The translations under genes were made by a program, and so were the position numbers. From the NCBI GenBank assembly GCA_009801085.1, contig VNWV01000008.1, forward strand, positions 2,232,001-2,296,000: a stretch of DNA of 64,000 nucleotides, written 5' to 3'. The notes under the pieces are model-generated. The model saw nothing but the letters and a program-made list of their open reading frames with translations. It did no database searches and had not been told where the DNA came from. The DNA is from Lasiodiplodia sp. COLG20. Lineage: Eukaryota; Ascomycota; Dothideomycetes; Botryosphaeriales; Botryosphaeriaceae. Shown in pieces: positions 57,203-64,000 of this stretch. How positions within the stretch are numbered: position 1 is the first letter of the stretch; each line of letters begins with the position of its first letter.

Positions 57203-58093
57203 CTTGGGACGAGGACGAGAGGGACGCTGTCGCCGGGCTGCGGCGAGTAAGGGAACCGGCGGACGCCATTATGTACGGCGCGATTGGCACACTTATCTCC
57301 CTTTCTCCCTATTTCAATCGGCGCGGGGGTGATTGCCATAATGGCGCTGGGCTCGGGCGTATTCCGCTCCCCATCGACCCAATTCCGTCTGTGCCGCAGG
57401 GAAAGAACGGCGCGGGACGCCGTTAGCAGCAGCGGCGACTTTGCTGCGTTAGCGGGCGGGAGTTCTGCCCAGCCGGACGCGACTGCTCGACCTGTCAGCT
57501 TCGCGTCGACATGAGCCTGGTTGGATGGCTCCCTGTCCCGGCTGTGCCGATCGGAGAGAAACCAGACGACTGGGAGGGCGAGAATCAAAGGATCAATAGA
57601 CATCCCAACCGACGGGTCTCGGGGGAGCCGGGACGAAGGGAGACGCGAGCAGGGGTCGAGTCATGCGTCTTGTATTTCCGCAGGAGCGCCGTGTCATGCT
57701 CAACGACTGCCCCACTGTGACGTCCGCTGCATCACACTTACCCGCATGAACCACCAATACGATATCAGCTCACATGGACAACCATCTGCAGTCATTTGGA
57801 GCGCTCTCGCCCACCGGGCGCCGGCATCATCAATCACGACGTCCACTACCCATCGTCACACAACAAATGCCACGAGTGTCATCCCTCCACGGAAAAGATC
57901 CTGAGCTAAGTGCTGCTCATGCCAGCCCACTCATTTCAACTTTACCAGCTTGTCCACGAAATAAATGCACACCCTTCACCTCGTGGTCATTGGATGACTT
58001 CAGCTCCTACATTTCAGCTGCGGGATAAAACTTCTAAATCGATGAGATTGAAGCATGTTGTTGCAAAAGATCGAAAATGCCAACAAGAAAACA
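57203..58093. other. Intergenic region
   Basis: 891 bp without a supported gene. The left part is the P450 promoter and the right part is the 3' region of the Clr5-ankyrin gene. Confidence 0.55.
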
Positions 58094-61000
58094 TCAACAT
58101 AGAGGAGGCAGGCTTTGTCGGTGCCTTTCAAGAAGTCTTGCAACTGCATTGAACCCCGAGCATTCTGCCGCTAACAACGCGAGCTCGTACTGGTCTTCTC
58201 CAAACCAAGGACTCTGCACATCTGCCCCAGCATCGAGAAGGAATTGGACCATGCTGGTCCTCCCAAACTCAGCAGCTCCTTCAAGTGCTGTTCTCCCCTC
58301 TTCCAGTGCATCCTCTGCGTCAACATCCGCACCCGCATCCACCAATTTTGTCGCTATCCCGACAAATCCCCCCATCGCCGCCGCTTGAAGCGCTGTGGCC
58401 CCTCCAAAATCGGCAGGTGGTGCATTTACATCTGCTCCAGCCCGAATTAATTCGTCGACTATATCCATGAACCCTCCTTGTGCTGCCGACTGGAGAGCCG
58501 TTCTTCCGAATTTGCCACGGGCAGGCTGGTTGACGTCGGCCCCGGCTTCCAATGCTATCTTCACACAGTCGAGGTTCCCCCCGAGAGCAGCACTGCTGAG
58601 CACCGAGTAGTGTCTCCAACCGTCGTCGCCGAAAACGCATTCTTCTTTCCAACCGGAACCGTTCGCGTTTGCCCCGTGACTCAAAAGAAGACGCATTGCT
58701 TCGCTATACCCATTGTATGCAAGTATTTGTAAAGGCTGAAGCCGGAGCTTCAACAAATCTTCGTTCCAGCAGCAAAGATCTCCAACATGTTCCGTTAGAT
58801 CGACAGGGCATCCGCTATCCAGGAGCGCTTTGATTATTTCAATATTTCCCGAACAGCACACTCGCTGAAGGGCCTTCGTCGCGCAAGGGTCCCTCAATGA
58901 GACGCCTCTTTGAAGGAAAGCCCTGCAAAATCCGCCACTGTCGCAGTATGCAGCAGCGAAAACAGCTGGATATCCGAAGTGTGTCGTCGTGTATAAGGTC
59001 CGAAGTCCCGGTTGCGTCCAAATGAACTCCAGTATCTTTTGCTGGAAATATGGATCATGTGCTTTGCAAGCTTGGAGAAGGACGTCTTTTGTGTCGAATT
59101 CTACCCCTCTTGAAAGTAGTAGATCGAAGACATTAGTTCGCTCAAAACGGACTGCTTTGGTAAGTGGCTCGCCTACATCGAGCCTGGCGCCGTGGTCAAG
59201 AAGTAATTTGGATGTTTCGAAGATTTCTTGCTCCAATACCGAGCCAAAGCACAAGCGTTCTATTGCCGCGATCAATGCCGTTGTCTCCTTCACAGATGAA
59301 TTCACATCCACACCGGTATCAATACAGCGCCGTAACATCCCCAAATTCCCAGTTTTGGCAGCAGAAATAAGCGTCCGAGTAGACGGTCGGACGCCAAAAT
59401 CCAGGAGCAACTCGATATTCTCATGACGGTGGTGCTGTACCGCACATGCCAACGTCTCGTCGCTCGGATTTGCCTCGGAATTGAGGACCAGTCTAAGGAA
59501 GCTGGTATCTGAGCAAATTGCCGCTTCATCGACAAGGCGTCTGTGACCTACTGGAGGGTCAGCGTCGGCCCCGGCGTTCACGAGAATCGTTGCCACCTCG
59601 AGATTGTTCGTGAATATGGCAAGTTGTAGTGGTGTTCTCTTTAGATAACCTTCGCGTGGGGGACAATAGTCGACTTCAGCGCCCCATTTTATGAGAAGTT
59701 CGGTCATTTTAGCCAGCTCTGGGGTTCCGGCAAGGCTCGATGCTACCGCTTGTAGCGGGGTGCAGCCTCTTGCGTTTACAGCGTTGACATCGACTCCGGC
59801 GCGCAAGAGATCACTTGCAATTGCGATACTACCACCCTCTGCAGCCGCACAGAACGTTTCAAAAACGTCGAAGATCGGTCTTGGACTTGATTTCTTGGTT
59901 TGATCCCAGATCAATTCCGCCGAGTTGACGAGCCCACGTTTCAAAAAATTCAGCAGGGCGGGCATAGGATTTCTTCGAAACCTTGGTAAGAGTAGATGCA
60001 AGACCTCCTCGTTGCGTTCCCACGCTGCAAGCTTGAGCATGTCATAGCCGTTGATCCCTGTGGCATTGGGATCAGCGCCGTAGTCAAGGAGTAGTTGCAC
60101 CATCTTGGCATTCCTCGATGCTATGGCAGCTTCGAGCGGAATCCGGGCACTACTTTCCGATAATGCACCAGAACCTTCTTTCCATTCGCCCGGAAGAGCG
60201 TCAGCCAAATTGAAATGGAAGCGAGCGAGCAAGAGCCTTGCCAGACCAACATTCTCCGTCTCAATTGCTGCCTTGAACATTTGCTCCAACAGGGCATCAA
60301 CCAACGGTTCATGGCGCATGTCGGAGGACCTCAATGTCCGGACCAAAGCTTGCATCCCGGGTAAAGCCTCAGTCAATCCGGATTCGAGTGTTTTGCATAG
60401 ACTGATACTACGCGGAGAGGGGATTTGGATATTGTTGACCGCGAAAATGGCTGCAGTGATGATTTTTGTGTGGATGGAGGTATCCAGCATGTTGTGGAAA
60501 GGCTGTTTGATGAGAATATCCAAATCCGAATTCATAGCATGGGAAAGCCTCCGTACAACCGTCTGATGGTTTCCGATGACTGCCGCGCAATATTTATGGA
60601 ACATCTCGGGCCGGGCTGGACGTATAGGGAAGGTTGACTTTGGGAATATGAAGTTGACAACGGCATCCGAGTCCATACAGGGTGATGACGGCGGAGAGAA
60701 GCTCACGCCTTCCGGTGTCGGTGACCGGCAGCTGGGTCCTGCAACAGAGTCAGCTGTGTGATCATATTAGCGCGACATCTTTGCCGTACCTTGCGCATAC
60801 TTTCGATTCAAGACGTCCAATGTCAAGCCACGTCCGTATCGCGCCAATGCCTTCTGGCGCTTTTTCTCCGGAACTTGGAGTCCATTGATCCTGAGATCAG
60901 TCTCTTTTCCTTCTCTTCGCCTCGTGTCCATCCGGCGCGACACTGATGACCACTCTCGAGCAGTCAAGTTCTTGCGATATCCCCATTTCTTCAACTGTCG

Positions 61001-61199
61001 TTCGAACTGGTTGACCCTGAGTAGTGAGTGATGCGCTCAATTAGCCTTCGTGGGTCGTGGCAGAAAATGAGGTGCAGTATTACTTGGCTTTGAATCCATG
61101 CCTATTTTCCATTGCATCGCGAAGATTGCGCAATGTCATGTCCTCCTCAAGGTAAAGATGTCGGATCGTTTCCTTTTGCGATTCCCAATCCAACGTCAT
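58094..61199 (-). CDS. Clr5-domain ankyrin-repeat protein, 995 aa
   Basis: Three exons: 61199-61084, 61016-60790 and 60738-58094; the lengths sum to a multiple of three and one frame runs through all. Exons 1-2 encode a fungal Clr5 domain: MTLDWESQKETIRHLYLEED, MTLRNLRDAMENRHGF, and after the first splice QFERQLKKWGYRKN. The second intron has a CTGAC branch. Exon 3 joins without a stop to about 12 or more ankyrin repeats (GADVNA / LLxAGAD patterns, best near the C-terminus). Clr5 is named for a fission yeast silencing factor, and the domain is thought to bind DNA; ankyrin repeats bind proteins. Proteins of this make-up are common in Pezizomycotina and their role is not known to me. An automated caller might start at an internal site near 60706, which has no ATG. 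Confidence 0.88.
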
Positions 61200-61382
61200 C
61201 TTGGCCTGCTAGAACGGGTTTTGCGAAGAGAATGAACGGTGGAATATTGTGCGTTGTGGCGCCTTAGAAAATGAACTTTGAAACGACTGGCAAGCGAGAA
61301 ACAAAGTTGGGTCTACAGTGAGTTTTTGAGGTTACCAGCGCTTGAATGCACAAGGCTGAGCTGTTTGGGGGCCTCGTAGCCC

Positions 61383-61771
61383 ATTGGTGGACTCCAAAAT
61401 CTCGCCCCGCTAATCTGTACACCGTCAAAGACCTGTGATTGGCTGCTTCCAAAATCTCATGCGGTGGCTGACAACATCAGATCTGTGAGGCTGTATTACC
61501 ACCGTCGCACAGCTTTCGCGCCCTCGAACATGGCGATTGGCTGGTTCCAAAACCCCGTTTTCCTCAGGCACCAGGACCAGCGCCAGATCAGGCTGACAGC
61601 ACGGTCCATTCTGTATGTCCCTTGGACGCCACGCAGCCCTCGTGATTCCACTTCGGTCATTGGTGAATACCAGAATCTTGCATCGTGGCCGTGCACATCT
61701 TGGGTTGCTTCCAAGCCCAAAAGAGTTCCACTTTAGTGCATATCAACATGATTGGCTCCGTCCGATATCTC
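61383..61771 (+). repeat. Four dispersed copies of a 21-bp ATTGG...TCC motif
   Basis: Copies at 61383-61403, 61438-61458, 61536-61556 and 61751-61771, all in the same orientation. The pattern is ATTGG, five variable bases, TCCAAAATCTC; copies 1 and 2 share the last 11 bases exactly, and copies 3 and 4 differ at two bases each. A fifth, weaker copy lies near 61698. ATTGG is the reverse of the CCAAT box. They fill the interval between two divergent genes. Confidence 0.7.
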
Positions 61772-61923
61772 GTACCATCGTAGCTTTGCCAACTACAGTG
61801 TCCTAGCTCTAAACGTAAAATCAGGCATTTCGCCGAGTGCAGTATTTCATCAGCAGGCCCTGACCATTCCGGACGTCGAGGACACAGTTTATTCTGTCAC
61901 TGCCGCACCGATTTTCGAACACG

Positions 61924-62365
61924 ATGCCACTGTCAACGGAAGCTCTCGTTGCTGTCATCAGCCTCTGTGTCTCTGCCCCGCCGACTGGATTGCTTCTCTG
62001 GCACTACTTCGGACGCAATCAACGCCGAGTTGATGATCTCGAAGACATGCTGCTACTAAGTATAACGCCTTGGAGCTGTGTAAGGGGGTCATTGGGCACT
62101 AACATGTCATCTGTGATTCCAAGGCCCTAATGAGGGTGGACCGCGTATGCACCGGGCGGTAGCAAGGTCCGACTCCTACGAGATTGCGTACATGTCGAGA
62201 ACGCAGACGGGGTTGGAAGCATATCTGATTCTTTCCGGTGCACCACTCAACCAGGTACGTGAGATACCACTACTTCTGCGCAAGACTTCTATTCAACACC
62301 GCTGACATTTCGATATGAAGGCTCGTACTTCTGAAGGGGTCAGCTTTCCTCGAATTGCCCTGTGA
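61924..62365 (+). CDS. Small single-pass membrane protein, 103 aa
   Basis: Three-exon model: 61924-62059, 62124-62254 and 62321-62365. Both introns have GT..AG ends and a branch site about 20 bp before the acceptor (ACTAAC in the first, CTGAC in the second), and the phases fit (45 codons plus 1 base; then phase 0). The N-terminus (STEALVAVISLCVSAPPTG...) is a hydrophobic helix followed by WHYFGRNQRR, a basic stop-transfer stretch, then a charged soluble part (residues 40-103). It resembles short fungal membrane proteins I cannot name. It is divergent from the Clr5-ankyrin gene, whose start lies 724 bp away, and converges on a P450. The third exon is the least certain part. Confidence 0.62.
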
Positions 62366-62613
62366 TCTGCAGACATGGGTGTCATACACACCATGCGGTG
62401 ATCGTCAAGCTCCGGCATTCTCGTCCGCAGCGCAACCAGTTCTCTCATCATAGCATAGCGATTTCCATTCGCTTTTTCTTTTTTGCCAAAACTCATAGAG
62501 CAATTTTATTCCTTCAAAAAACAACAAGCTACAATATTATTTTACCTACCAAACATGCGGCATTAAGTCGACTTTACCGTTCCAAGCGTATTCCTTGCCT
62601 CTCCAACGATCCC

Positions 62614-64000
62614 TTAGTTCGGAACCACCCTCGGGCTGATTTTCACATCCACTCCCTTCACTCTGACGAACCACGAGTTCGTCAACTCCCACTCCTTCTT
62701 CGGGTCAACCAGATCGAACTACGCACAGCGTCAGCAATCACATCTAAACTTAAAAATGAACTTAAAGGCAGCACTTACATCAAACCTCCCCAACACCGTC
62801 GGCACAACCTTATAAATCTCAAACAAGCTCAACTCCCTCCCCAAACACACCCTCCTCCCCGCCCCAAAGCTCAACATAACATCCTTCATCCGCTTAACCC
62901 TCTCCTCATACGCCCCCTCCGCCTCCCCTTCGGCGCGCAACCACCGCTCCGGCACGAAGCTCTCAGCATCAGGCCCGAAAACCCCCTTATCGTTATTCAC
63001 GACCCACGCATTCATGCCCACGACGGTGCCGGCAGGCAAGAACGCCGCGCCATCCGGCAGCGCGAGCCCGCCGTCGGGCACGACGCGCTCGAGCATGAGC
63101 CCCACGCCCGGATGCACCCGCAGCGCCTCCTTGACCACCGCATCGAGGTACTCCAAGCGCACCGCATCCTCGTAGCGCCACACGCCGCCTTCCGGCAGCG
63201 GCTGGGCATCCAGTTCGGCGCGCAGGCGGGCGAGCGCGCGCGGGTTGCGCAGGAGGTAGTACATGACGGCGGCGAGGGTGGTGGCGGTGGTGTCGGCGCC
63301 GGCGAGGATGTTGAGCAGCATCCAGCCGACGACGGTGCCGTCGGTGATGTTATCTTCGGGGGTGGCCGCGGCCTTGATGGCGAGGAAGTGGTCGAGGTAG
63401 TCCTGGTTGGCCGTGTCGTTGGTCTCGGCGCCCGTCGTGCGCGCGACGAGCTTCTTGACGCAGAAGTCGGCGGCGGCTTGGAAGGAGGGCGGCCCCACGC
63501 GGTGCACCGGGTTCTTGTCGAGTAGCTCGTCGAGGATGGGGATTTGGCCGACCTGGGTTGGGTTAGTATGTTGGGGGAAGAATTGGGGGCATGTTGTACG
63601 AAGTGGGGGCTGGTGGTTGGGAGGCGGCTGAGCGGGGGGGAAATTTGGGGAGCGGGAGGATGAGGGGGCTACGTACAGCGGCGAAGTAGTCGAGGGCTTT
63701 CTCGGCGGTGGAAAGCAGGTCGTCGATATCACCGCCCTTGTTCAAGAAGCCTTCCTTGATCGGCTTGCTGAAAGTGACGTCGGAGATGGCATCCCAGGCA
63801 TCTGATCAGTTCGAAACAGTCAGCAAGTTGAACGTAACTCAGCTCGTAGGAATATGAAAGAAGCCAATACTAACAAAAGAGGAACCACTCAGCGATATCA
63901 CACGCCTTACCCTTCTGCAAGAAGCGCTCTTCCAGCTTCGAACAGAAGTCCCTGATGACCCCATCGACGCGGTGCTCCAGCTTCAGCAGCGTCGACACCT
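62614..64000 (-). CDS. Cytochrome P450 monooxygenase (5' end beyond the window)
   Basis: C-terminal two thirds of a microsomal P450; the gene runs off the right edge. Exons seen: 64000-63875 (partial), 63801-63677, 63552-62779 and 62718-62614. Helix I is AGADTTATT, ExxR is EALR, the PERW block is FVPERWL, and the heme loop is FGAGRRVCLGRELSLFE with the Cys ligand. The last exon encodes FDLVDPKKEWELTNSW, typical of the pisatin-demethylase-like (CYP57 and related) fungal group; this placement is tentative. The penultimate exon is preceded by a splice that rebuilds DYFAAVGQIPILDELLDKNP. It is not closely similar to the P450 at 55-57 kb in its heme loop (AGRRVC against KGSRQC), so the two are not a recent duplicate. 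Confidence 0.92.

Noticed and set aside
50585..64000. Secondary-metabolite gene cluster
   Set aside because: Two P450s, an NmrA-like enzyme and an RTA1 protein occur, but no synthase, terpene cyclase or transporter lies in the window, and the genes are interrupted by unrelated ones.
1..64000. tRNA, 5S rRNA, telomere repeats and CRISPR arrays
   Set aside because: Read for typical tRNA T-loop and anticodon patterns, 5S motifs, TTAGGG runs and spaced direct repeats; none was found by eye.

Overview
The window looks like nuclear DNA of a filamentous ascomycete (Pezizomycotina). It carries short introns of about 45-150 bp with GT..AG ends and CTAAC/CTGAC branch sites. It has fungal marker genes (a sconB/Met30-type F-box WD40 protein, Atg17, the fungal 9.5 kDa complex I subunit) and typical fungal accessory families (RTA1, DUF3176, GH43, NmrA, P450, Clr5-ankyrin). 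I cannot place the genus. I supported 20 protein-coding genes, one of them running off the right edge, and one pseudogene. Most genes are spliced, and I derived exon ends by hand from reading frame and splice signals.

Layout. 1-8.8 kb is nearly empty: one small cysteine-rich protein gene, about 3.6 kb without a gene, and an AT-richer stretch holding a decayed DUF3176 gene. 8.9-45 kb is a dense housekeeping block: OST48/WBP1 divergent from the complex I 9.5 kDa subunit; a BTB-like protein; myosin II heavy chain divergent from a Red1-like zinc-finger protein; a short-chain dehydrogenase; sconB divergent from atg17; RIO1 kinase; Tudor-SN, Cu/Zn superoxide dismutase and transaldolase in tandem. 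45-64 kb is looser and accessory: an RTA1 membrane protein, an RNase H-like protein, a secreted GH43 enzyme, an NmrA-like oxidoreductase, a P450, a Clr5-ankyrin protein, a small membrane protein and a second P450 cut by the window end.

Points of interest. The sconB/atg17 intergenic region has an exact match to the sulfur-regulator CYS3 consensus and a Cbf1-type E-box. A 97-bp near-perfect palindrome lies between the BTB-like and myosin genes. The Clr5-ankyrin gene has its DNA-binding-like N-terminus hidden in two upstream exons. Next to it is a three-exon small membrane protein that single-frame ORF calling misses, with four copies of a 21-bp repeat in the shared promoter region. I saw no polyketide or peptide synthetase, tRNA, rRNA, CRISPR array or intact transposon.
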